In this document: positions 23,223 to 36,127 of the stretch, one piece after another
How positions within the stretch are numbered: the first letter of the stretch is position 1
Layout: each line of letters starts with the position of its first letter
Assembly (NCBI RefSeq): GCF_020497125.1
Contig: NC_059072.1
Coordinates: forward strand, 54,594,697 to 54,658,696
Origin: Mauremys mutica
Lineage: Eukaryota; Chordata; Testudines; Geoemydidae
Direction of reading: 5' to 3'
DNA: 64,000 bases
The notes under the pieces: model-generated
What the model was told of the DNA's origin: nothing
Databases searched by the model: none
The model's input: only the letters and a program-made list of their open reading frames with translations
Position numbers and translations under genes: made by a program

Positions 23223-26034
23223 TGTGTGTATTTCTTATTCCTGTCTGTGCTCTTCTAATGAGCATTTCCAGGGTCTGGCACAGGATAGCGAGTAGGAGAA
23301 AAAATTCAATAAGCACTCAGTCCTAAACAAGCTAATTCAAAGTCACTCATTTTGGCACAAATAAAGAGACATCCCAGATATTGTTAATGAGCATGTGGGG
23401 TTATCCCATTCCATCTGCTAGGCCATTTCTCTGGCAATTTTTTTGTCTTAGGCATAAATCTTCTCTGGTTCAGCATGTCCCCTGATGTCATGTTTTAGCA
23501 AACTATCTGCAACACATGAGGGTCCTACCCTGCATATATTTATTTCCATTTGTGGAAAGCCTCCATCTCATAGCACTGTGCTTGGACCAACTTTAAATTG
23601 TATAAAAACACACAACAATCAATACAAAATACAAACAAATTATCCAACACAAACCATACAATCTGAAAAAAATATTAGCCCAGAATAGATATCAATGAAA
23701 TAATTATCCCCACATCCAGACATTCTTAATCTTCAACCCACCCTCTTACTGAAATCCCAAGAAAAACAGTGGATTTTGCATCATGCCTGTGGATTAACCA
23801 GTCCTGGTGAAGGTTGTAGGTATTGGGGGAGCAAGCTCTAGAATTAAGCGCCCATCACAGAAAAAAGATGTGCCACCACTCTACTCCCTTTTAAATCAGG
23901 GGAATGTTAACTCAGGTATATCTACTGAGCACAATTGTTGTGGTATTATATGGGGAGAAGGGCCTTTAAGGTAGGCTGGCTGTGAACCCGTTAGGCCTCA
24001 ACAGTGGTCGGTCACACGCTAAGCTCCACCTACAATATTACCTACATTTTAACAGTCCATTCCATGGAGTCTTTCTGATTCCTAGACCTGCAAAGCTGTC
24101 TGATTTGGTAATAGCTAGTTGGGTTCCTTCTTCCTCTCTCTATTTTTTAAATATCATTCCTAATAGCTGCAAATAAAAGTAAATTAAAAATATTTTACAA
24201 ATCTAAAGCAGAACCAAAAATAAGATTTGCATAGTCACAATAGTTAACATGGGGCTGTAATCATAAACATAAAAAATGAAACGGTCTGCCTAGGAGCATG
24301 CATATGATATCAGCAGTCCCACAAGACTGAATTAGCCAGTCCCAACTGCTGTTTAGAGCTAGTTGAAATGTTTTTAATAGGACAGTTTTCTGTCAAAAGA
24401 TGCAGTTTAATCGAAATTGAAGTGTTTCATGGGAATGTGTCAATTTTGACCAATTTTTCAATAGGAAAATGTCAAATGTTTCACTTAATTTAATATAAAC
24501 ATATGTATAATATTAAAATATTAATTTTGTTACATTTCTATACATTTAATACTGTGTATATTTGTAACACATATTTAGTAATGAAATCAAGAGTCAAAAC
24601 GAAACACTTCAACATTATCAAAATGAAACGTTTTGATGGTCCTGAATCAAAATTTTTTGATTGTGAAGGTCTCTAGAAGCCCTGTTAGTATCTTTCAATG
24701 AGAGTCTGTGTGGACTTTCCTTGTCTGACTGGCAGAGTAGTGGTCTAATGCCAGTTTAAGGGCACTGAAGCTCAAAGTCTTAAGGTTCCTGCAAAGTACC
24801 TTACAGAAATTTGTGCCTATCAAAACTCCAGTAGCAGCATACTAAACCTCTCTAGAAATGTACTTTACAGTTATTTTAGGAATTATGAGATGTGTAGATC
24901 TACCTCACTGCCATCCCAAGAAAATGATATTTTCCATGTTTACATCTGAGGATTGCTTTATTAATGTGTGTTTAAATTTGCACTTCTGCACTGTTCAGTG
25001 CATATAGAGTATTTTGCAGAAGCTTGAAATTACAGCTTGCTGACAGCTCTTCTCTTAGATAACAGCAGGAATGAAATCTTAGTGTTTGTCAAACCCTTCC
25101 TTTAAAAAATACAAGAGGTGGGAAAATATAAAGAAGAAAGCCCTCTACTAGACAGAAAAACCCCCACCTCTGTCTTGTAAGAGAGCAAAGTAAAAACACA
25201 CCTAATGTTTTGTCTTGGTCCTTGAGCTTAGTCCCCTGACCGCAGTCATTTAGAGAAGTTATTTAGGCTTGGGCTCAGATAGGTCCCACGAAACCACAGA
25301 CTGGGATTGAAAGTGTGGGTAAATCAAGCGCTTTGGTGTGTAGAAGGAAGAAAATTCATTGACATGAGGTTTTCCCCACCTTAGCCTGAGTAACATCAAA
25401 GAAAATATATATATATCCTTATGCAGTGGCTGAACATTGTCAATCTGTTGGCCATGTGCAGATCGTAGGATTTTTATCCAAAAAACATATTGAACAGGAG
25501 CCATAACTTTACACATACCAGTGGCTATTTATGTGGGTATAAGATTTTTCTTGTAATAGTGCCACTATAGGGAAACTCAAATAATTTTTAAGGAAATTAA
25601 TTTTAATGTCCTGTCCTGATACTGAAGATGTTTCTGAAGATTCTAGCAAAGTACTTTAGGAGGAACATACCATGACCCACTACCCCATGGCAAGCAAGGG
25701 TATCAGTGCAAGTCCTGAGGGTGCCAACTCCTCAAAACAGCCATCCACCCCACCCGTGCCATTCAAGAGATGATCTCTGAACCTGCGTCTTTGCAGCTGT
25801 ATATAGCTGTGCAGTGAGGGTAGAACACCACCATTCTGATTTTGGTGGCATTTTTTGCGCTCGCTCTACACAAGATGTAAATGACGGAACAAAGCAGTGG
25901 AGAATCCCACCCTACGACTCCATCTGCTGGAGCAGAAACATCTACTTCATATGAGTTTTCCTACTCTTAACTAACTTAACTAGTTTGTTGCAGATACTCT
26001 TTGACCTCCTTCCACCATTTGCTCAATCCTCTGC

Positions 26035-27755
26035 AGTTGGTTTGACTTCAACTGTAAGCAAGGACTTGGAACAAATTTTGAAGGAGAAAGTAGTTAAGAA
26101 CATAGAGATAAACAGTAACTAGGATAAAATGCAACATGGTTTTACAAAAGATAGATTGTGCCATACCAAACTGATCTCCCTCTTTGAGAAGATAACTGAT
26201 TTTTTAGACAAAGGAAATGCAGTAGCTCTAATCTACCTGGATTTCAGTAAGGCATTTGATACAGTTCCACATGGGAAATTATTCATTAAATTGGAGAAGA
26301 TGTGGATTAATATGAGAATTGTAAGGTGGATAAGAAAATGTTTACAGGGGAGACCTCAAAAGGTCATACTGAAAGGTGAACGGTCAGGCTGGAGGGAGAT
26401 TACTAGTGGAGTTCTTCCAGGATCAGTTACGGTACCAGTCTTATTTAACATTTTTATTAATGACCTTTGCACAAAAAGTGGGAGTGTGCTAATAAAATTT
26501 GCAGATGACACGAAGTTGGGAGGTATTGCCAATACAGAGGAGGACCAGAATATCATACAAGAAGATCTGGATGACCTTGAAAACCAGAGTAATAGAAATG
26601 GGATTAAATGTAATAGTGCAGAATGCAAGGTCATGCATTTATGGACTAACAACAATATTTTTTTCTATAAACTGGGGATTTATGAGTTGGAAGCTAAGAG
26701 GAGGAAGACCTGGGTGTATTGGTTGATCACAGAATAACTATGAGCCACCAATGTGATGTGACTATGAAAAAGGCTAATGCGATCCTAAAATGCATCAGAT
26801 GAGATATTTCCAGTAGAGACAGGGAAGTGTTAGGACCATTATACAAAGCATTGGTGACACCTTGTCTGGAATATAGTGTGCAATTCTGGTCTCCCTTCTC
26901 TCAGAAAGATTAATTCAAATTGGAACAGGTTCAGAGAAGGGCTACTAGAATTTTCAGAGGAGTGGAAAGCCTACCTTATGAGAGGAGACTCAAAGAGCTT
27001 GGTTTGTTTAGCCTCACCAAAAGAAGGCTGAGGGATGATATGATTACTTTCTATAAATACATCAGAAGGAAAAATACCAGGGAGGGTGAGGAGTTATTTG
27101 AAGTTAAGTATCAATGTTAACACAGAACAAATGGGTATAAACTGTCCTTCAACAAGTTTAGGATTGAAATTAGATGAATGTTTCTAACCATCAGAGGAGT
27201 GAAGTTCTGGGACAGTCTTCCAAAGGGAGAAGTGGGAGCAAAAAACCTAACTGGCTTCAAGACTGAACTTGATAAGTTTATGGAGGGGATGGTGTGATGA
27301 GACTGCCTACAATGGCAGGTAGCTGAGCTGCAACTGCCAGCAGCAAATATCTCCAATGACCAGAGATGGAACACTAGATGGGCCGGCCTCTGAGTTACTA
27401 CAGAGAATTCTTTCCCGGGCTGAGTCTTGGCTGCTGGGTCTTGCCCACATGCTCAGGATTTAACTGAGCATCATATTTGGAAGGAATTTTCCCCAGGTCA
27501 GATTGGCAGAGACCTTGGGGTTTTTTTTTGCTTTCCTTTGCAGCATGGGGTAAGGGTCACTTGCAATTTTAAACTAGTGTAATTGGTGGATTCTCCATAA
27601 CTTGAAGTCTTTAAATCATGATTTGAGGACTTCAGTAACACAGTCAGAGGTTATGGGTCTATTACAGGAGTAGGTGAGCGAGGTGCAATGTGCAGGAGAT
27701 CAACTAGATGATCATGATGGTCCCTTCTGACCATAAAGTCTGAGAGTCTATCCCT
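26035..27755 (+). mobile_element. CR1 LINE remnant with reverse transcriptase
   Basis: A plus-strand, 5'-truncated CR1. It starts within the RT domain near GLTSTVSKDLEQ. A continuous frame at 26129-26737 contains [14 protein letters not shown] and the catalytic FADD at 26498-26509. The usual PQGSVLGP motif is changed to LPGSVTVP. Further frames carry the C-terminal part with [13 protein letters not shown] near 26920. Stops and frameshifts make it inactive. The 3' end, ggtcccttctgaccataaag at 27719, belongs to a CR1 subfamily different from the copy at 31946-34219. Confidence 0.85.
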
Positions 27756-28110
27756 TAATGATCGGATCTGAGGTTTGTATTTAAGTAATTGTTTGGGGTT
27801 GGGATTTGTGGTTATATTTAATAATCAGGAATAATGTTGTGGTGTTTCTAAAAATTCTTGGAGTTTCATACAAGTTTCTGCCTAGAATATTGAATATGAA
27901 ATGCCCATCACCTGTTTATTTCTTCATTTTATATCCAAGTGTAATTAATTACTTATAACAGAAATATATATTCCTGATATTTCATCTGTTTTTTTATTTC
28001 ATTTATTGTTACATTCATGCTTTTTATTCTGCTTTTATGCGTGCTTGTACCTGAAAGTTTTCGCTCTTTACCTAAGTTTGCTGGATCCATATTGCAGGTT
28101 TTCTTTTCAG

Positions 28111-28124
28111 CCAGCAGGTGGCAC
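28111..28124 (+). promoter_or_regulatory. Consensus CTCF-type motif
   Basis: CCAGCAGGTGGCAC matches the core CTCF consensus CCASYAGRKGGCRS at every position. It lies in unique-looking intron sequence between repeats. Binding cannot be judged from sequence alone. Confidence 0.45.
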
Positions 28125-29089
28125 CCATGTATAAGATTTCCAGTTCAGTAGTAACTGGCGCTTTAAACAGCCTCTAACCAAACCTACTTGGTGGAACTGG
28201 TAGAATCACATTTTGCCATGCAACTTTTCATAAACATAAAAAGATAAATATTCCATTATTAACATTACAATTGTTATATATGCTGCAATTTCCTGTAGCT
28301 TAAGGAGCTTCATAGATCTTTCAAATAATAGGGCTATTAATTTATGGTGAGAATGCAGATCAAAATGCTGAAACCTAATAGCATCCTTCAGTTGCTGAAA
28401 TAATGCTACTATTGTTGTCATAAACACATAATGAAATGATAAAATTTATGTTAATAGCTGAATAAATCTTTTGTCTTGAGCTGGAAGCTTTAGTAGTGCC
28501 ATCAGTTGCTGAAGACAGAACTAATTTGCATTTCATTAGCGCTACAGCTCGTTTTTCAGAAGAAAACTTGTCAGTGTTGTTTTCATCTCACATGACGAAT
28601 TATGACATTGCTATCTAAAATGAAACAATATGTATTTAAATTTTAGTGCATGTTCTTTTCAAATAGTTTCTACATTAACAGTTCATTTTCAGGGTTCTCC
28701 TAAACTGAACATTGTTCAACTTTGTGTTTGTTTGCCTAGTTATTGATTGAGTAGTTCAACATTATCATATTCTTTCAAATACCTAGAGAAATAACTATGG
28801 AGATTTAGCACTTCAAGCTCTCTCAACGCCTCTGATGATTCAACATTTATTTACTGAATTGTTTTTTATCATGTATATTTAAAGACTGAAGAGTTTACTG
28901 TTGTTAGACTTAAAAAAATTAATATCCACTATCTAGATAAATATTACAATATTTTTATTACCAAAAGTATTCTTAAATAGCTACCCACACTGAAAATGAA
29001 GGGATATATTCGCCCTGTGATATGCGTGTGGAATACGTATTCATATTAATATGCATACATAGAGGAGAAAATGGAGCTCATCATCTTAT

Positions 29090-30750
29090 TTGGTGCAGTA
29101 AGAATTGGATAAGTCCTCAAAGAAAGTCCACATTTAGACTGCGTTCTCTTTTTTCGACCTCTGAGAATTGGAGCACCTCTTGGAACGTGTCCTCTTTGCT
29201 CCACCTTGGTCGCTTCCTTATCTGGTGGAGGTGCTCCTCCGGTGTGCAGAGGATTCCCCTGAAGGCCACATCTGCAGAAGCACAAGAAATAATAAACAGA
29301 AGCATGATTGTTAGTTCACACACAGCATCGAATCATTACAGTAAAATACACCTCTTTTAACATATGAATCATTTTCTCAGTGTCCTGTGGCAAGCACACA
29401 TTTTGGCAAACACCTTCAACATGGTGAGTTCGGCCTATGTGGGGATTGGGCGTTCAAGATGGGGCAAAGATCTAGGTGTTTTTTTTAGGGGGATCAGTGC
29501 AGGCAACTAGGGACAATATTGTAAATTCTGCTACCATTTTCCACAGGAAGGGTTATCATAGCTAATATCTCACTCCTGAGGGTATGCAAGGGTGCATATC
29601 CTGCACGTGTACGGTTTCAGACCTGGGCCCTATGCTGCTTGCCTCTGTGCTGCTTTGGTCCCTGAACAGGTGATTGGCATGGGAATGTTTCCTACAATGG
29701 GGGAAGGAACAAAGCAGCTCTGCCAAGAAACCTTCGGCAGAGGATTGACGAGTACCTGCAGGAAAGTTTCCTAGAGATCTCTCTGGAGGATTCCTGTCAA
29801 ATCTTGGTGTGCATTAACACACTGTTCCACCACACTACTTAGCTGCACTGGGGAATGTGGAGCACACGCGAACACAGCTAGTCTTGTACATTTCTATCCC
29901 TTCACCGACTTCTAGAATATACAGAGCAAAGGACAACTCTACCTCATGTAACCGAGCAGCACTAACTCAAAAAGACCACTCTCCTCTTCTACATCATTCG
30001 CACCATAGATGGACTGCTGGGACTGGCCAGACCCCTTCAGAGTAGAAAAGAGGTCCTGAGTTGCTGCGCCACTGGACGACCGTGCCATGTGCTTCACATC
30101 GTCCTCCAACTCAACCTACTCATCCACGACTTTGTCCTCGGGTTTGCGTCCACTGTGTATCCACAGGACTCTTGGAGGTGGATGTGGGATAACCACCAAG
30201 GATGGTGTCCAGCTTCTTATAGAAGCAGGAGGTCTTCGGCGCAGCACCAGAGCAACTATTTGCCTCCCTTGCCTTCTAGTACACCTGCTTCAGCTCCTTT
30301 ATCTTCTCATGGCACTGCTGCATGCCCCATTCATAGCCCTTATTTATCAAGCCACAAGAAATCTGATGTAGGTATTGACGTTCCTGTGGCTAGAGCAGAG
30401 CTGGGACTGCACAGCCTCCTCTCCCCACAGACCCAGCAGATCCAACAGCTCATGTATGTTCCAAGCAGGAGCATGTTTGCTGTGTGGAGCTGCCGTGGTC
30501 AGCTGGGTAGATGCGATGTGAGCTCTCCATGCCAAGCAAACAGGAAGTAGAATTTCAAAAATTCCTGGGCCTTTAAAGGGGCAGGGCAGAGGCCTGAGTA
30601 CCTGGGTGCAGGGCAGCGGAGTTTGAACTGCTGACCAGAGTGGTCGGGATGGGCAATGTGGGACACATCCTGGAGGCCATTTACAGCGACATAACCAAGC
30701 ATGAGGTCTACGCTGACACTTTGTCAATATAACTTTGCACAAAAAGCTCT
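29090..30750 (-). pseudogene. Decayed Myb/SANT-like DNA-binding transposon gene
   Basis: On the minus strand, pieces of a Myb/SANT-like (MSANTD-type) DNA-binding protein are readable. The first, near 30370-30480, is HAPAWNIHELLDLLGLWGEE. The next, near 30240-30330, is QQCHEKIKELKQVY, then a stop. A third, KTSCFYKKLDTILGG, lies near 30190-30240. Near 29200-29250 is RWSKEDTFQEVLQFSEVE. These follow the layout of transposon-derived genes common in turtles and crocodilians, often linked to PIF/Harbinger elements. The expected start codon at the AAPHSKHAPAW end is ACG, and there are stops in the body. It is a dead copy. Family naming is from memory. Confidence 0.65.
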
Positions 30751-31884
30751 ATGCCTCTCGTGGAGGTCGTTTTATTTTGTCAGCAAAGCTGGAGAGTTTT
30801 GTTGGAAGGAGGTGCATGGCAGTGTCTACACTGTTTTGTTGATGAAACCTGACTTCTGTGGACAAAATTGGGAATGTGTATACAAGGTCTTAGATAACAG
30901 TGGATCTGATATTTTTCTCACCTCTGTTTTTCTTTAATAAAACCTAAACTAGATTGCTACAGATAAATTCATAAACTTGTTGAGATAATCTGGCAGATCA
31001 GTTTTATTCAGAAGAGTTAAAATATGGAATATATGTTTGGATTTAAATGCTCTAAAGAGTTTTGAGCCATTTTTAAGAGAGAGAGAGGACTGAAAGACAT
31101 AGTGACATAGGAAGTGGAGGCTGAGATAAACTTAGAAAATTGGATTGTTGGGAGCATATGGTCTTTTTCCTGCCTTTCACATATCTAACATTACCACTGG
31201 GATTTCCAAAGGAGACTAAGGGGCTCAGTTCCCATTCACCCTTTGTAAATCCCAGCCAGTATCTGTATTTCATTATGAGATCCATGGCTCCTTTTAGACC
31301 AAAATTTACTCTGTCCCACAACATCTTGGTGATTTCTTACTGTTAAAGTAAGAAATGCTGAATCTGGAAACTGAGGATATAGAAAATTACAGGCATAACT
31401 TAATAAAGAAACAAATCTCACATAAATTTGTGGTCTTCATTGTGTCTTTTATACCTTGTCTGTCAACAGTCCCATCTGGCTGAGAATGTCCACAGTCTAT
31501 ATAGTCATCACAAGTATGCACAGCCCCAGAGGCTGTGGCATTTGCTGTCTTGTTTTTTTAAGTCAACTCTGGACTCCCGCCACTAGGGGTTGCTTTGATT
31601 AGTGGAAGACTAGCTGGTGACTGCCCCCCTCTGTCTGCCTCAGTTGCTCCTTTGTGATTCCTCTGGCTCTGAATGCAGAGCAGAGGTGAAGCAGGTAGAG
31701 GAGTGGAGGGGAGCACTCAGCAAACACCTCCTACCTGCTTAGCAGAGTAGGTGAGTATGAGCGGGAGTGGTGGTGTGCGTCTGCCTTCCCCTGGGACCTT
31801 GGGGACAAGAGGACAGCGAATGCATTAGAGAGAGGATATAGAGTACCTAGTAAGAGAGAGATCAGATATGTATATCCCCTGGAG

Positions 31885-31945
31885 TTATGGACCATGTGGG
31901 CAGGACGGATGGTCCAGTGGCTAGTGTAGGACATGGGATACCATA
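31885..31945 (+). mobile_element. MIR-like SINE, left part before the CR1 insertion
   Basis: The text ggatggtccagtggctagtg near 31907 is the head-region text of a MIR-like SINE. It stops at the duplicated TACCATA (31939-31945) and resumes at 34220 beyond the CR1. Confidence 0.7.
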
Positions 31946-34219
31946 TCATAGAATCATAGAATCTCAGGGTTGGAAGGGACCTCAGGAGGTCATCTAGTCC
32001 AACCCCCTGCTCAAAGCAGGACCAAACCCAACTAAATCATCCCAGCCAGGGCTTTGTCAAGCCTGACCTTAAAAACCTCTAAGGAAGGAGATTCCACCAC
32101 CTCCCTAGGTAACCCATTCCAGTTCTTCACCACCCTACTAGTGAAAAAGTTTTTCCTAATGTCCAACCTAAACCTCCCCCTCTGCAACTTGAGACCATTA
32201 CTCCTTGTTCTGTCATCTTCTACCACTGAGAACAGTCTAGATCCATCCTCTTTGGAACCCCCTTTCAGGTAGTTGAAAGCAGCTATCAAATCCCCCCTCA
32301 TTCTTCTCTTCTGCAGGCTAAACAATCCCAGTTCCCTCAGCCTCTCCTCATAAGTCATGTGCTCCAGCCCCCTAATCATTTTTGTTGCCCTCCGCTGGAC
32401 TCTCTCCAATTTATCCACATCCTTCTTGTAGTGTGGGGCCCAAAACTGGACACAGTACTCCAAATGAGGCCTCACCAGTGCTGAATAGAGGGGAATGATC
32501 ACATCCCTCGATCTGCTGGAAATGCCCCTACTTATACAACCCAAAATGCCATTAGCCTTCTTGGCAACAAGGGCACACTGTTGACTCATATTCAGCTTTT
32601 CGTCCACCGTAACCCCTAGGTCCTTTTCTGCAGAACTGCTGCCCAGCCATTCGGTCCCTAGTCTGTAGCAGTGCATGGGATTCTTCTGTCCTAAGTGCAG
32701 GACTCTGCACTTGTCCTTGTTGAACCTCATCAGATTTCTTTTGGCCCAATCCTCTAATTTGTCTAGGTCCCTCTGTATCCTATCCCTACCCTCCAGCGTA
32801 TCAACCACTCCTCCCAGTTTAGTGTCATCTGCAAACTTGCTAAGGGTGCAGTCCACACCATCCTCCAGATCGTTAATGAAGCTATTGAACAAAACCGGCC
32901 CCAGCACCGACCCTTGGGGCACTCCACTTGATACCGGCTGCCAACTAGACATGGAACCATTGATCACTACCCGTTGAGCCCAACCATCTAGCCAGTTTTC
33001 TATCCACCTTACCGTCCATTCATCCAGCCCAGACTTCTTTAACTTACTGGCAAGAATACTGTGGGAGACTGTATCAAAAGCTTTGCTAAAGTCCAGAAAT
33101 AGCACATCCACTGCTTTCCCCTCATCCACACAGCCGGTTATCTCATCATAGAAGGCAATTAGGTTAGTCAGGCATGACTTGCCCTTGGTGAATCCATGCT
33201 GACTGTTCCTGATCACTTTCCCCTCGTTTAAGTGGTTCAGAATTGATTCCTTGAGGACCTGTTCCATGATTTTTCCAGGGACTGAGGTGAGACTGACTGG
33301 CCTGTAGTTCCCTGGATCTTCCTTCTTCCCTTTTTTAAAGATGGGCACTACATTAGCTTTTTTCCAGTCATCCGGGACCTCCCCCGATCGCCATGATTTT
33401 TCAAAGGTAATGGCCAATGGCTCTGCAATCTCATCAGCCAACTCCTTTAGCACCCTCGGATGCAGCGCATCCGGCCCCATGGACTTGTGCTCGTCCAGCT
33501 TTTCTAAATAGTCCCGAACTACTACTTTCTCCACAGAGAGCTGGTCACCTTCTCCCCATACCGTGCTGCAGAGTGCAGCTGTCTGGGAGCTGACCTTGTC
33601 TGTGAAGACAGAGGCAAAAAAAGCATTGAGTACACTAGCTTTCTCCACATCCTCTGTCACTAGGTTCCCTCCCTCATTCAGCCAGGGGCCCACACTTTCC
33701 TTGACTTTCTTCTTGTTGCTTACATACCTGAAGAAACCCTTCTTGTTACTCCTAACATCTCCGGCTAGCTGCAACTCCAAGTGTGATTTGGCCTTCCTAA
33801 TTTCACTCCTGCATGCCTGAGCAATACTTTTATACTCCTCCTTGGTTATTTGTCCAATCTTCCACTTCTTGTAAGCTGTTTTTTTGTGTTTAAGACGAGC
33901 AAGGATTTCACTGTTAAGCCAAGCTGGTCGCCTGCCATATTTACTTTTCTTCCTACACATCGGGATGGTTTGTTCCTGCAGCCTCAATACAGATTCTTTA
34001 AAATACAGCCAGCTTTCCTCGACTCCTTTCCCCGTCATGTTATTCTCCCAGGGGACCTTGCCCATCAGTTCCCTGAGGGAGTCGAAGTCTGCTTTTCTGA
34101 AGTCCAGGGTCTCTGTTCTACTGCTCTCCTTTCTTCCTTGTGTCAGGATCCTGAACTCAACCATCTCATGGTCACTGCCTCCCAGGTTCCCATCCACTAT
34201 TGCTTCCTCTACTATTTCT
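31946..34219 (-). mobile_element. CR1 LINE, 5'-truncated, with long open ORF2
   Basis: A single open frame runs on the minus strand from 34197 to 32032 (721 codons), starting at an in-frame GTG and continuous upstream to the truncation. It begins at the end of the endonuclease domain ([10 protein letters not shown] near residue 6). It then covers a complete reverse transcriptase: [10 protein letters not shown] near residue 368, PQGSVLGP near 426, and catalytic FADD at 32824-32835 (residue 455). The C-terminal region and stop follow. The 3' UTR is about 86 bases and ends in the tandem ATTCTATG-type repeats of CR1. Most of the endonuclease and ORF1 are missing, so it cannot move by itself. The lack of any stop marks it as the youngest LINE here. 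A 7-bp TACCATA flanks it on both sides. Confidence 0.93.
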
Positions 34220-34440
34220 TACCATACCTGCGTTCAATTCCCTGCTCTGCCATGTACTTCCTCTGTGACTTTGGGCAAGTCACTTACCCTCTCTGTGCCT
34301 CAGTTCCACATCTGTAAAGTGGGGATAGTAATGCTTCCCTACCTCACAGAGGTGTTGTGAGGATAAATACGTTCAAGATTGTGAAGCACTTTAAGATCTA
34401 CTGGTGAAAAGTGTGTATAAGAAATAGGCATTGATATTAT
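34220..34440 (+). mobile_element. MIR-like SINE, right part after the CR1 insertion
   Basis: It continues with gttcaattccctgctctgcc, ctttgggcaagtcacttacc and ctctgtgcctcagttccaca, the MIR core. Next comes gtgaagcactttaagatcta and an AT-rich end. Together with 31885-31945 it forms one SINE split by the CR1. Confidence 0.8.
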
Positions 34441-35931
34441 TTATGAAAGAGGTGAGATGGGTTTGCCACCTGCCCACTGAACACAGCAGAAGAGGCTAGC
34501 GGACTCTGGGGACTCCTTTCAAGACGACAACTTGAGGACATGGGAATTCTGTTTGGGATGAAGGTTGTGTGGGAACTAGAACAGAGGCTCAAGGTGTTGC
34601 ATGGGATCTCCACTACTTTAGATAAGGTCTCAACATCTGGGTACTTAGCTGAACGCTGAACTTTGGAGGTTCTCCCACCCCTGTTTGTAGTGTTACTGTA
34701 TCCAAAAGGTGGGTTTATCATCGCAGTTTTGAGCCCAAGAAAATTATTATTTGTATTAAAAATCTAAAATTCACCAGGTGCACACACCACAGCTTGACTG
34801 CTGGTCATTTTGCATCCACCAGCCAACCTGTTAATTTGGAGAACTGCCCTGAGTTGAGCAGGGAAATCAATTATTGACCACTGGCTGCACACTTTGAAGG
34901 GCAGTCCCCTACATTTGAGATTTGACAACTTGCAAACTGTGTAATGCTTTGTGATCGCTTCCTGTGAAAGCTCAGTGTCGGAAGGAATCTCACAATTGTC
35001 AATGAAGTATTTCAGTATGGAGGCTGCTAAATTGGGTTCATCAGAGGTGTATAGAGAATTTGCTGCTGCTTGGTTTAAAGTTTTTGAAGAAGAAATGTAT
35101 CCTTGTAAGTGGTCTCATCAGAGGAACATATGGTTGTCATTTGTGGCTTCTTCTGAGATAATATGCCTATAGCCGCTTTGGGACCTCCGTTGTCATCTTT
35201 TTTTTTAACTACTTAAATGCATAAGAATTGGAATCTTAAAAGAGGCATTGTATTCCCATTCTCAGAAGGACAGTTTCAAAGATGGCAGCCACTAATTGGA
35301 CTAAATAGAGGTGGTGTTAATAGTGTTTTTAAACATTTCATGTTTAATAATGCTTATTGAGTATTATGAGCCCGCGTTGAAAGTATGTTGCAGGACTTTT
35401 CCGTTCATGTGGTGAAGTTATATTGCAGTGTGCAATATTTGTGTGTGAGTGATTTTTAGCCCTTCTTTCCTCAGGCAGCATGTCTGGTCCTTGTGGCAAA
35501 TATTGCCTGCATCGAATATAGTGGCTCTAATCTCAGTCCCTTCAGGTGTAGGGCCACTTTAAAGGGCATAAAGTTCCTGATTTGATCCATCTTGTCTCCA
35601 GTTTATCCTGAAAAGGCTGGCAAATCATTCTGTCAATCCTCTCTTAACATCTGACAGCTAATTACCTTGCCAGCAATTGCAATTTATTCCTCCTCCATAT
35701 ATCAGCCTCTCTGCACCTTAGCTTATGCAAAGAGTTGTATAGAATTTTATTTTTAACTGATTTCTTCAACTAACTCCATCCACCCCCATATCTCAAATGC
35801 CCAAGCGTAGATCTTCTATTATAGAATTGGAAGTGAAACTTTGCTAAGGAATTCCCCTGCCTGCTAGGGAATTCCAGCCCAGGTTTTTCAGACGTGGTAT
35901 ATTTGATCATCTTTCACATCAATTATCTTTA

Positions 35932-36127
35932 CAGACACTCCCTGCGTTACGCAAGACCCGACTTACGCAAATTCGCACTTACGGAAAAAGTTCCATAAGC
36001 CAGAAATAGGATTTTCAAGTTGCTGAAATATTTGCGTAACATATGGGTATACATTTCCGACTTACACAAAATTCGAGTTACACAAGGCTTTCCAGAACGG
36101 AACGATTGCGTAAGTTGGGGGCGTCTG
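35932..36127. mobile_element. Tigger/pogo-like MITE
   Basis: The ends are inverted repeats: cagacactccctgcgttacg on the left, and on the right cagacgcccccaacttacgc when read back. A TA dinucleotide flanks both sides (35930-35931 and 36128-36129), as expected for Tc1/mariner-pogo elements. Length is 196 bp and no coding is present. Confidence 0.8.

Noticed and set aside
28200..28450. 73-codon minus-strand frame in an AT-rich block
   Set aside because: No protein similarity was recognised. The region is more plausibly non-coding intron sequence.
34951..35172. 73-codon open frame
   Set aside because: No domain, signal or splice support; most likely chance.
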